Positions 6,543 to 13,351 of a stretch of DNA of 40,091 nucleotides are shown piece by piece (the first letter of the stretch is position 1; each line of letters opens with the position of its first letter). The DNA is taken from the NCBI GenBank assembly GCA_015522635.1, contig WALW01000021.1:1-40091 (forward strand), given 5' to 3'. Under the pieces are notes generated by a model, which saw only the letters and a list, made by a program, of their open reading frames with translations, was not told the origin of the DNA and made no database searches. The stretch comes from Candidatus Tiamatella incendiivivens. Lineage in GTDB: Archaea; Thermoproteota; Thermoprotei_A; Sulfolobales; Acidilobaceae. Both the position numbers and the translations under genes were made by a program.

Positions 6543-6726
6543 ATGCCTGAGATAGAGGTTTTGTTAAGAGTATTGTGATTATTCCGCTAAAGCCTTTGAC
6601 CGAGCTTGAAGGTAGGAAAGTCTAGATAAAGATCATGGAAGTTGAAGTGTTGACATCGAGAAGCTTTATTCTTACCTCAGGCTCTTAAGGGAGGGTGAAG
6701 ATGCTGGAGAGCTTTTCGAAATATAG
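6543..6726 (+). pseudogene. Decayed DUF104-type antitoxin gene
   Basis: In pieces, the plus strand reads MPEIEVL, then in a second frame VIIPLKPLTELEGRKV, stop, IKIMEVEV, then in a third VDIEKLYSYLRLLREGEDAGELFEI, stop. The order and wording match AF2212-like antitoxins (a PLEPL-ELEGKEV-like core, then an acidic helix). At least one frameshift before the core, one in-frame TAG, and one frameshift after break it. No toxin gene follows, so this is the residue of another toxin-antitoxin module. Confidence 0.45.
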
Positions 6727-6741
6727 TCAAGGAGACATTCA

Positions 6742-6969
6742 TTATTTGGTTATTTGAATCTGTTTTTTGAGTTTTTTAGATATTGTGTTTGTTATGTTTT
6801 CTAGTATGTTAGTAGAAGCCTTCCATATTTCGATTCCAATTATGTTTCCATTCTTGTCTAATTCTATATATATGTCATCGTCGGCTGGTAATGTATCCTC
6901 GACAGGTCCTTCCTTGGTTATTATGTATAATATGTCGGCCTCAGGATCATAGTGAACTTTCTTTACCAT
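6742..6969 (-). CDS. DUF2283 small protein
   Basis: 75-aa protein with the DUF2283 signature: VHYDPEADILYI at residues 5-16, then acidic DDDIYIELDKNGNIIGIEIWKAS. DUF2283 proteins are commonly encoded next to DUF4258 or similar genes and are suspected antitoxin-like partners. ATG 6969 is chosen: it overlaps the DUF4258 stop by seven bases and GGTGG precedes it. A GTG at 6981 is also open. Confidence 0.8.
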   Translation of the reverse strand: MVKKVHYDPEADILYIITKEGPVEDTLPADDDIYIELDKNGNIIGIEIWKASTNILENITNTISKKLKKQIQITK

Positions 6970-7250
6970 ACTGGGATCCACCTTCCGCTTATTGTTTTCT
7001 TTTCCACTATTCTATCTATGTTTTTAGTGTCTATAACTGTAACTATCCGGTATGTATCGTTTTTCTTTTTGTAAACCACTATGAGCCAATGATCCTTCCT
7101 CCCCGTTCTCTTGCCCACAGATATTAAAGTATCTGTAACAATATCATAATAGACATTAACCGGGTTAGAAAGTACCTCAGCAACCTCGTTTTCCCCGATT
7201 TCTCTTATACTAACCCTGAGTTCGGCATGCCTGGAATAAGCAATTTTCAA
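6963..7250 (-). CDS. DUF4258 family, RelE/BrnT-like putative toxin
   Basis: About 95 aa from TTG 7250. Family features: IAYSRHAELRVSIREIGENEV near the start (His and Arg of the helix), DTLISVGKRTG, then KDHWLIVVYKKKNDTYRIVTVI. DUF4258 belongs to the RelE-like fold group and is a suspected RNase toxin. The frame is open to 7316, but the family begins at KIAYSRHAELR, which supports TTG 7250 with GGGTG about 10 bases upstream. It overlaps DUF2283, so the pair is co-translated with the suspected toxin first. Confidence 0.75.
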   Translation of the reverse strand: MKIAYSRHAELRVSIREIGENEVAEVLSNPVNVYYDIVTDTLISVGKRTGRKDHWLIVVYKKKNDTYRIVTVIDTKNIDRIVEKKTISGRWIPVW

Positions 7251-7363
7251 TAGATAAGCACACCCTTTTAGAAATAGACTTTGATATAGCATATAAGTCA
7301 TATAATGAAGGAGCAAAACTAGAAATTAGATTCCTAATACTATAATTATGTATTGACTATTGT

Positions 7364-7642
7364 TCACAGAAGATACCTCCTCTCAGTCAGGAACTCGGTA
7401 AGTGCATCCTTATCCACTTTTTGCGAGTACTTTTCCAGGATTCTTAATGTGCCGTTTGAAATAGCTTTTTTCACCCTATGTGACTTGAAGAGTTTATTGA
7501 AGCCCCTCCTACTTATCCTCAACCTTATACTGGAATCCCGGTTCAGGAAACCTTCCACCGTATATACCAATAGAACTTGGAATCTTAAAGGTTTTACAGG
7601 GCTTAAACAATACAGTCCCATAGAACAACTATGAACTATCAA
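7364..7642 (-). CDS. Small repeated-module protein, copy 1
   Basis: Not recognised. The C-terminal 55 residues (from IRLRISRRGFNKLFKSHRVK to FLTERRYLL) are almost identical to a second gene at 11535-11738. Very basic middle, then a helix KAISNGTLRILEKY and an acidic/basic tail. The pattern of one strand followed by two helices would suit a ribbon-helix-helix DNA-binding antitoxin, but no family match is claimed. The N-terminal 35 residues are not shared and may not be real, so the true start may lie near residue 37. Confidence 0.45.
   Translation of the reverse strand: MIVHSCSMGLYCLSPVKPLRFQVLLVYTVEGFLNRDSSIRLRISRRGFNKLFKSHRVKKAISNGTLRILEKYSQKVDKDALTEFLTERRYLL
7405..7519. repeat. 115-bp dispersed repeat, copy 1
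   Basis: Matches 11615-11729 with one mismatch (G/A in GCCGTTTG). Weaker similarity extends about 35 bases left and 25 right. It lies inside the small gene at 7364-7642. Near-identity at DNA level shows a recent duplication between two cassettes of the island. Confidence 0.88.
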
Positions 7643-7693
7643 AGATCGAAGGAATTTGGAAGAGAGTGTTATACTAGTCGTTGTTTGAATAAA

Positions 7694-7993
7694 TTATTCT
7701 GTATTAGGCATATATATCCGGGCTTGATATACTCCGTCTGTGATGGTGACATGTTTTCTTCCCTTGTAGATTCTGAGATGCTTTTTCTTGGCCTCTTCAA
7801 TTATCCTGCGTATATTAGAGCATTTTAGCTCCAGGTATGGTGGGTGATAGCTTATTTTCAATAGGTGTCCTGCTTCTATTGCTTTTCTAGTATATCCTAC
7901 GGGTTCGCATTGTTTAAATAGGAAGGCCATGTATTCTGGTAGTCCTAATCCGGGTACAAGTCTTACTATTCTAAGGTTTCTATTGGTTGTCAT
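7694..7993 (-). CDS. Small basic protein coupled to a nucleotidyltransferase
   Basis: 99 aa, family not recognised. Starts ATGA, overlapping the nucleotidyltransferase stop by four bases, so the two are one translation unit. Segments: RIVRLVPGLGLPEYMAFLFK, then HLLKISYHPPYLELKCSNIRRIIEEAKKKHLRIYKGRKHVTITDG. The basic C-terminal half could bind nucleic acid. By position it could be the partner protein of the transferase, as in MNT/HEPN or AbiE-like systems, but no HEPN RX4-6H motif is visible. Confidence 0.6.
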   Translation of the reverse strand: MTTNRNLRIVRLVPGLGLPEYMAFLFKQCEPVGYTRKAIEAGHLLKISYHPPYLELKCSNIRRIIEEAKKKHLRIYKGRKHVTITDGVYQARIYMPNTE

Positions 7994-8541
7994 TTTAGTT
8001 TCATCCTCTTTAGTATTTTTTCGAACTCTCTTTCTAACCCTGTTTGGATTAGCCGGTTGTCTAGATATTCTTTGTCTAGACTATTCCATGATTGTAATAA
8101 TATCTTCTTTAGATCTGCGATGTCTTTTCTTTCTCCTGACATAAGTTTGAGAATCACTAGGTCTTCAAGGCTTGGGACTCTGAGATTTACCCCAATTCTA
8201 ATGCTCCGTTTAATGAATTCTTCGTCTAAGGTTAGCGGAGCATAATTTATGTCAACGTGTATATCATTTTCAAGGAGTAGACCCCATTTCCTCCATTGAA
8301 CTTTATAACCTGATTTCCTCAGGATTCCAGTCAGTTTATCTCTAAGTTCTGTGGTGAATACTTTATCAACAACCAAATCCCAGTCTTTTGTTTCTCGACC
8401 TATGTCAATGCCCAATATTATCAGGCTTCGGGCACCTATCACAAAAACATTTAGACCGGTCTTATGAAGTATGTTTGCTATGTCTATAACTTCAGGGTGA
8501 ACGATATCGTTAATGAGATCATTTTCCTTTGACTTTATCAT
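7990..8541 (-). CDS. Nucleotidyltransferase-fold protein (MNT/AbiEii-like)
   Basis: 183 aa. Seen: the Pol-beta-type nucleotidyltransferase signature, helix then VFVIGARSLIILGI (about 34-47), then the acidic pair in KDWDLVVDK (Asp57, Asp59), and a third candidate acid in DIHVDINYAP (about 95-97). The tail VPSLEDLVILKLMSGERKDIADLKKIL is the usual regulatory helix bundle of AbiEii/MNT and DUF6036-type enzymes. Relatives act as type IV toxins or as antitoxins that AMPylate a partner. The four-base overlap with the next gene suggests a two-gene module. Confidence 0.75.
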   Translation of the reverse strand: MIKSKENDLINDIVHPEVIDIANILHKTGLNVFVIGARSLIILGIDIGRETKDWDLVVDKVFTTELRDKLTGILRKSGYKVQWRKWGLLLENDIHVDINYAPLTLDEEFIKRSIRIGVNLRVPSLEDLVILKLMSGERKDIADLKKILLQSWNSLDKEYLDNRLIQTGLEREFEKILKRMKLK

Positions 8542-8582
8542 TTAATGATCACCTAGGAATGAATTAAACTCATATAATAGTA

Positions 8583-8783
8583 CTAGTTTTTCGTGGCATA
8601 CTCTATGGATGCCAGGACATCCTCTTTTGTTAGGCGCGGGTATTCTCTTATCGTATCCTCAATGCTCCACCCGTTGGGGAATAGTTCGAGTATAAAGTAT
8701 ACTGGAATCCGAGTGCCTTTAATTACTGGTTCCCCGCCCATAACCTTCGGATCTATCGTTATTCTCTTTGTAGCTTCAGCCAT
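8583..8783 (-). CDS. DUF433 antitoxin-like protein
   Basis: 66 aa, complete DUF433 domain: RITIDPKVMGGEPVIKGTRIPVYFILELFPNG at residues 7-38, then helix YPRLTKEDVLASIEYA. DUF433 is a helix-turn-helix-like antitoxin family (VapB45-type) normally paired with a DUF5615/Mut7-C PIN-like toxin. No such partner is next to it, so it is an orphan. The ATG at 8783 is followed by AEATKRITID. Confidence 0.82.
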   Translation of the reverse strand: MAEATKRITIDPKVMGGEPVIKGTRIPVYFILELFPNGWSIEDTIREYPRLTKEDVLASIEYATKN

Positions 8784-9058
8784 TTTTCACTCCCTAATAA
8801 ATTAAATTAATCTTTTACCCCTTATTAATTGAGGCAAGCTTACTCTGTAATACCATGGAGATCCGGGGTTCAAGTCCCCGCGGCCCACCGCTTATAGAGC
8901 CTTTTAACTGCACGAAAGAAAACTCTAAAGCAGCTCAGAAAGCATGCTGATTCCTGCCAAAAGAATCCTTGAAAGCCTTAGCTGCCCTGTTAGAGTACAG
9001 GAATAACGTAAGGTATAAGGGGAGTTATGCATAATGGATTACTCGGGGGGTATAGGAA
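8784..9058. other. Junction region around tRNA-Val repeat 2
   Basis: No gene. AT-rich upstream DNA of the DUF433 gene, the second tRNA-Val fragment, then 170 bases leading to the VapBC pair. Confidence 0.4.
8857..8889 (+). repeat. tRNA-Val 3'-end repeat 2 (att-like)
   Basis: GGAGATCCGGGGTTCAAGTC and what follows match tRNA-Val 5061-5094 except one A/G change and one missing G in the acceptor strand (CGCGGCCCACC). The terminal CCA is followed by unrelated sequence. An older copy of the integration junction, slightly decayed. Confidence 0.82.
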
Positions 9059-9286
9059 TTGCCTCGAGTTGTAAAAGTTATTGTGCCTGACGAAGTGAAG
9101 GAATCAGAGATTGCGCGATGGATAGCAGAGGGATTATCGAGAAAAATATTTCGAGATATTGTTATAGAGTCTCTATCCGAGGGAGTCGAGATCGATTTTG
9201 AGAGAGCTCTAGAGGAGTTCGAGAGGACTCGTGATGAGGTATGGAAGAAAATAGAGAGAGAATATATGGAGAAGGGTATAATCTAG
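9059..9286 (+). CDS. vapB: VapB-type antitoxin
   Basis: 75 aa, TTG start. Short N-terminal strand RVVKVIVPDEV, then two helices (ESEIARWIAEGLSRKIFRDI and a highly acidic ERALEEFERTRDEVWKKIER). The acidic C-terminus and its position directly before a PIN toxin, overlapping it by 46 bases, identify it as the antitoxin. Occupies the segment between tRNA-Val fragments 2 and 3. Confidence 0.75.
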   Translation: MPRVVKVIVPDEVKESEIARWIAEGLSRKIFRDIVIESLSEGVEIDFERALEEFERTRDEVWKKIEREYMEKGII

Positions 9287-9756
9287 CATTTATCGTTGAC
9301 AGTAATATTATATTCTCAATAGTAGTTGCTGGTAGAAGAGCCCGAGTTTATAGGATTATCTCGGAGCACCGAGACCTGAAATTATTCTCTCCCGAGGAAG
9401 TTTTAATAGAGTTCCGAGAGCATACAAGGAAGCTCAAGAAGAGTGCTCGTGTAGAATTCTGGAATAAGGTTCTGTTAGCTTTTTCATTAATCAGAATTAT
9501 CCCTAGAGAGGTATATAAGGAAGCTTTACGGGAAGCATACTCTATTGCAAGGATCTTTGATGCGAAGGATACACCGTTTATAGCACTCTCGCTTAAGCTG
9601 GACCTCCCTATATGGACTGAGGATAGAGGTTTACTACAGGCCTCCTTCAAACCGGGAAGATATGTGGCACTTGATACAGAGGCTGTCGACAAGTTACTGA
9701 AGGGCGAGTCGTTAGAAACCATCCGAGAAAAACTGTATAGGAAACTCTTCAAATAG
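9241..9756 (+). CDS. vapC: PIN-domain toxin, VapC-like
   Basis: 171 aa. PIN motifs: Asp in FIVDSNIIFS (about residue 20), Glu in SPEEVLIEF (about 58), Asp in ARIFDAKDTPFIALSL (two acids near 111-114), and Asp in WTEDRGLL. The ATG at 9241 gives an 18-residue lead before the PIN core and overlaps the antitoxin; no closer ATG, GTG or TTG precedes the core in frame, so this start is kept. Ribonuclease toxin by family. Lies alone with vapB between two tRNA-Val 3' fragments. Confidence 0.83.
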   Translation: MEENRERIYGEGYNLAFIVDSNIIFSIVVAGRRARVYRIISEHRDLKLFSPEEVLIEFREHTRKLKKSARVEFWNKVLLAFSLIRIIPREVYKEALREAYSIARIFDAKDTPFIALSLKLDLPIWTEDRGLLQASFKPGRYVALDTEAVDKLLKGESLETIREKLYRKLFK

Positions 9757-10056
9757 CGTATCATACTCACTTACTACATGCATATGTGATGGTGTTTAAC
9801 ATCATATTGATATCTCCTAACTGATATTCATTTTGGAGTGAATGCTTATTCGGCAATGCTAGCATATGAATTTAATTATGTTCTCACACGGCGGAGGTCA
9901 GGGGTTCAGGTCCTCGCGGGCCCACACTCCACTAGACTTTGCCCTACATTTCGAGGCGTCACTTTTGATGATAGGGATACTTCTACTGTAGTGTGACAGG
10001 GTTAGCTGATTTGTCAAGGGATTTGAAGAGTTTTTCAAGAGTCTCTTTGAAGCTTC
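9757..10056. other. Junction region around tRNA-Val repeat 3
   Basis: No gene in these 300 bases. It holds the third tRNA-Val fragment and AT-rich DNA on either side. Confidence 0.4.
9886..9925 (+). repeat. tRNA-Val 3'-end repeat 3 (att-like)
   Basis: 40 bases matching tRNA-Val 5054-5093 with three mismatches, reaching further 5' than the other copies, into the anticodon loop (ACACGGCGGAGGTCAGGGGT). Two of the changes fall in the T stem and loop. Probably an older junction. Confidence 0.82.
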
Positions 10057-11433
10057 TTAGGGGCAATCTTTTTTCCAGGGGAGGTCTTCTGGTTTAACTA
10101 TTATTGCATCGTGATGTTCGGTATTGCGGGCTGCTCGTGTATATATAGCAACTGTCACATCGTAACCGGGGAATACCTTGTGTACCTTGGCTTTAACCTC
10201 CCTAGTGATACTCCGTACTTCTCTACTTGTCAGGGATCTCCACTTAGCCTCTACGGCTAGGATTCTTCGGTTATCATGGTCTACAATAACGTAGTCTACT
10301 TCATCACCTTTGAATAGCAGTCTACCGGCTTCAGAAACTGTTATACCTACCTGTTTAGTTAAGCTTGCTAGGGAATGATACGATGCCAGTCTCTCCCAGC
10401 CGTCTGCAATAACATTTATGTATTTGGCTTTCAGAGATCCAGGGATTTCCCCGGGTTCCCCTGAGGATAATATGTGGCGGTATGGTTCGACTATACTATA
10501 ATACGACTTCAAGAGCCTATCGTTGATCATCAATAGCCGACGCTTCCTTCTCCTAGGTACTAGTGGCTCATAGTCAACCAAGCCTAGCTGTATGAGACTG
10601 GACAAGTACCTGCTTACATGTCCCAAAGGCAGCCCAGTGTAACTACTGACTTCCCCCAGGCTTCTCCTCCCCTCGGCGACAGCTTTGATTATCGAAAGAT
10701 AGGGCGATGGATTCCTTACTTCCTCACGTAAAATCATAAGCGGCTCATCTTCCAACAGTCCTCCCGGCGCGAACATGTGGAGATAAGCTTTGAGAGGTTC
10801 TTGACTGTCAGGCCACTCTACTAGATAGTATGGAATTCCACCTACCAGTGAATAGGTCTCAACGAGTTCACTACTATTATATCCTGGCAAGAAGTACGGT
10901 AGACACCACGGTGAGAGTTCTTTCAGCCTAACTCGTAGGTTTGCCCTCCCAAATAACGGGGAACCACCTCCTGCGAGATCCCTTATTACGACACCGATAA
11001 TACTACCAGTAAGTACGAGAATAGCCGGGTGCTTCGGCAGTACATGGTCTACAAACTTCTGTAGCTCCGATGCGATACCAGGGTACGATCGAGCCCAATA
11101 TGTAACCTCGTCAATAACAACGATAAGCTTATCATTCCACATGCGCAATGCATGCTCAAGTAGAACATCCAAGCTAGAGAACTTCACTTTTGAGAAACCC
11201 TCTAGACCTAAATATTCCTCGAAAGCCTTTGCCAACTCCTGAAGATTGAGTTCATGGGAATACAGTCCGGCCTGATAGTAAACATGAGGCTTTCTATATA
11301 TCCACCGGAGGAGAAGTCTAGTTTTACCAATCCTCCTTCTCCCGTATACAACTCCCAAACCTCTACCCTTGCTCCAAAGATCTTCCAGTAAACCAAGTTC
11401 TGTTTGTCTATCAATGAAACGGGCAGGATCCAT
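10057..11433 (-). CDS. Archaeal DUF234-type AAA ATPase 1
   Basis: 458 aa from ATG 11433 (the frame is open 42 codons further, without family resemblance). STAND/AAA-like ATPase of the archaeal ATPase + DUF234 family. Seen: FIDRQTELGLLEDL, Walker A YGRRRIGKTRLL (about 30-41), Walker B LIVVIDEVTYW (about 104-114), sensor LVLTGSIIGVV, a winged-helix section, and a C-terminal PD-(D/E)xK-like nuclease core (DEVDYVIVDHDNRRILAVEAKW). Found widely in archaeal mobile regions; a role in defence, addiction or partition has been suggested but not settled. A 19-bp palindrome lies between its TATA-like element and the start. A homologue follows at 11790. Confidence 0.85.
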   Translation of the reverse strand: MDPARFIDRQTELGLLEDLWSKGRGLGVVYGRRRIGKTRLLLRWIYRKPHVYYQAGLYSHELNLQELAKAFEEYLGLEGFSKVKFSSLDVLLEHALRMWNDKLIVVIDEVTYWARSYPGIASELQKFVDHVLPKHPAILVLTGSIIGVVIRDLAGGGSPLFGRANLRVRLKELSPWCLPYFLPGYNSSELVETYSLVGGIPYYLVEWPDSQEPLKAYLHMFAPGGLLEDEPLMILREEVRNPSPYLSIIKAVAEGRRSLGEVSSYTGLPLGHVSRYLSSLIQLGLVDYEPLVPRRRKRRLLMINDRLLKSYYSIVEPYRHILSSGEPGEIPGSLKAKYINVIADGWERLASYHSLASLTKQVGITVSEAGRLLFKGDEVDYVIVDHDNRRILAVEAKWRSLTSREVRSITREVKAKVHKVFPGYDVTVAIYTRAARNTEHHDAIIVKPEDLPWKKDCP

Positions 11434-11461
11434 TACCGATCCCACTGGAATAATTATACAC

Positions 11462-11480
11462 TTAGAGTATAATACTCTAA
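11462..11480. promoter_or_regulatory. 19-bp perfect palindrome, operator candidate
   Basis: TTAGAGTAT-A-ATACTCTAA, nine-base arms around one central base, 28 bases before the ATPase-1 ATG. An AT-rich TATA-like TATATAATAAAAAC lies just upstream at about 11491-11504. The palindrome would overlap the transcription start, which suits repression by a dimeric regulator. Confidence 0.6.
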
Positions 11481-11534
11481 CGGTAACAAAATATATAATA
11501 AAAACGGTTAACAATAAACTCTCAAATAGAAGGT

Positions 11535-11738
11535 TCAGATACGTTCTGTTGACTTCCAAGCTTTGACAGGAGTTGAGGGTAAGAACCTCCTCTCTGTCAA
11601 GAGCTCGGTGGTTACATCCTTATCCACTTTTTGCGAGTACTTTTCCAGGATTCTTAATGTGCCATTTGAAATAGCTTTTTTCACCCTATGTGACTTGAAG
11701 AGTTTATTGAAGCCCCTCCTACTTATCCTTAATCTCAT
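11535..11738 (-). CDS. Small repeated-module protein, copy 2
   Basis: 67 aa with ATG start. Residues 1-52 are nearly identical to the C-terminal part of the gene at 7364-7642; the last 15 residues (STPVKAWKSTERI) differ. Basic first half (RLRISRRGFNKLFKSHRVKK), then helix ISNGTLRILEKYSQK. Family unknown. It lies upstream of ATPase 1 on the same strand and could be its regulator, though it may also be a truncated fragment. Confidence 0.45.
   Translation of the reverse strand: MRLRISRRGFNKLFKSHRVKKAISNGTLRILEKYSQKVDKDVTTELLTERRFLPSTPVKAWKSTERI
11615..11729. repeat. 115-bp dispersed repeat, copy 2
   Basis: Partner of 7405-7519, one mismatch. Links the nucleotidyltransferase/DUF433 cassette with the ATPase cassette. 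Confidence 0.88.
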
Positions 11739-11789
11739 AACTAGAGTCTCAGTTTAAAATTCCTGCTTTAAATTGGAGGCTGAGATATA

Positions 11790-13133
11790 CTATATTTCCT
11801 CTGTTCTTATTTGCTTCTTTATTAATGCTTTTTCTAATAGTTCGTTGAAGCTATACGTTTCTGCTTGTATTCCACCAGGCTTAGGCGTGTCCAGGGAGAT
11901 TACTCCTAGTGCTTCTATGGGCTCACCTATTTTCGCTGCTTTTATCCTGAGTGTTTGTAAGATCTTCTCTACTTCTCGGTTAGCGAGCTTTTTGTATTTA
12001 ATTTCGTATGCTATGATTCCTGTTCTACCTTTTACTACTGCGTCTATTTCGACGTCTTTCCTCCACCAAGGCTTTACGTGAGTGTCGTATAGTATTGTCA
12101 GTAGTTCTCTCACTGTTCTCTCGAACCATATGGAGAAGTGTTCCTCCGCTAGTTCCTCGTTAACCGGTATTTCTCCCGTTAGCTCTCCCTCCATCCTCCT
12201 CGGATAAATCGTTTTTAGCCAGTAGTCCCAGTATGGGTCTGAGACGTGGTACCATGTGTTTCTTGTTTTCACCGGATTATGCCCGTATGGAGTTGTTTTG
12301 CGGAGGACTCCGAGGCTTGTTAGTGTTTCTATATAGCGTTTGAGGCTTGTTTTACCTGTTATTGAGGCAAGCTTTGAGTAGCTTGAACCGTGGCCTGAGG
12401 CTGCCTCAAGTATTCCCAGGTAGACTCCGGGTTCTCGTGTCTCGCTGTTAAGTATGTGTAAGGGCTCCTCGTAAAGTCTCCCGAATATGCTGTGTATCTC
12501 CTTTCTGGCAATTGTTATCCAATCTTTAGTAGAGGCAAGGGACAGGTTATAGGGTGATCCTCCAAGTATGCTGTATAGTCTAAATGCTTCCAAAGGTGTA
12601 GTATTCAGTTTCTTTGCCAGGTAAACATACGATTCCAGGAATCCGAATCCCTTCAACTGCACGAGCCTAGCCCTCCCATAGAGGGGGCCTAGCGGCCCAG
12701 CTAGCTTATCTACGACGCTGGCACTGCTTCCCGCTAAGACTATTTTGACGGGTTTACCACTACTTGTATCATAATAGTATTGTAGTGCGGATATGAATCC
12801 AGCGCCAAGCCTCTGGAACTCGTCGATTAGCAATATGCTTGTTTCTCGATCTTGTGAGCATTTATCGAATTCCTCTATTAGTTTAATCCAGCTTCTAGCT
12901 TTGATTGCTCCACATTTCTCCTCTAGTTTCTCTTGTAGCATATTGAATAGTGCTTGAGGCGGTCCTTCTGGGACGAAGAAATATAGGCTACCGGGATGGT
13001 TGGCCATTAATTTCCTGAGAATCCAAGTCTTACCTATCCTCCTACGACCATATAATATGGTCATACTTAGCCCTGGACTGGAGATATCCCTCTCCAAAGC
13101 TTGCAGTTCCTTGTCTCTGTCAACGAACAACAT
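11790..13133 (-). CDS. Archaeal DUF234-type AAA ATPase 2
   Basis: 447 aa, same family as ATPase 1 but clearly diverged. Seen: FVDRDKELQALE at the N-terminus, Walker A YGRRRIGKTWIL (about 29-40), Walker B SILLIDEFQRLG (about 98-109), sensor IVLAGSSASVV, LGGSPYNL, winged helix (ITGKTSLKRYIETLTSLGVL), and a C-terminal PD-(D/E)xK-like core (VEIDAVVKGRTGIIAYEIKYKK). The ATG at 13133 follows immediately after two operator-like palindromes. Likely mobile-element or host-conflict gene; substrate unknown. Confidence 0.86.
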   Translation of the reverse strand: MLFVDRDKELQALERDISSPGLSMTILYGRRRIGKTWILRKLMANHPGSLYFFVPEGPPQALFNMLQEKLEEKCGAIKARSWIKLIEEFDKCSQDRETSILLIDEFQRLGAGFISALQYYYDTSSGKPVKIVLAGSSASVVDKLAGPLGPLYGRARLVQLKGFGFLESYVYLAKKLNTTPLEAFRLYSILGGSPYNLSLASTKDWITIARKEIHSIFGRLYEEPLHILNSETREPGVYLGILEAASGHGSSYSKLASITGKTSLKRYIETLTSLGVLRKTTPYGHNPVKTRNTWYHVSDPYWDYWLKTIYPRRMEGELTGEIPVNEELAEEHFSIWFERTVRELLTILYDTHVKPWWRKDVEIDAVVKGRTGIIAYEIKYKKLANREVEKILQTLRIKAAKIGEPIEALGVISLDTPKPGGIQAETYSFNELLEKALIKKQIRTEEI

Positions 13134-13144
13134 TTAACATAACC

Positions 13145-13170
13145 ATGATTATCATATACATGGTTATCAT
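13145..13170. promoter_or_regulatory. Tandem operator-like palindromes before ATPase 2
   Basis: ATGATTATCAT (13145-13155, perfect around its centre) and ATGGTTATCAT (13160-13170, one mismatch), centres 15 bases apart. They sit between the start codon at 13133 and a TATA-like AT-rich run at about 13171-13183. A third related half-site, ATCATGG, follows. This is the layout of a two-site autorepression operator. Confidence 0.55.
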
Positions 13171-13351
13171 ATTTATATTTATCATGGATGCCAGGGTAAG
13201 ACCGTTATGAAACCAATACGCCAAGAGGAAAAATAAACGGGACTAAGAGGTCAATAACGAAGGTTAACAAAACTTTGTATGCCTCTAAGTGATTGACACC
13301 GAATTACTTCCAGTTATCTCTTCTTTCCCTTTAATTTACAGTGGGTTGCCG

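Noticed and set aside
9348-9770. 140-codon minus-strand open frame opposite the second VapC
   Set aside because: Antisense to a PIN domain whose catalytic residues are all in the plus frame.
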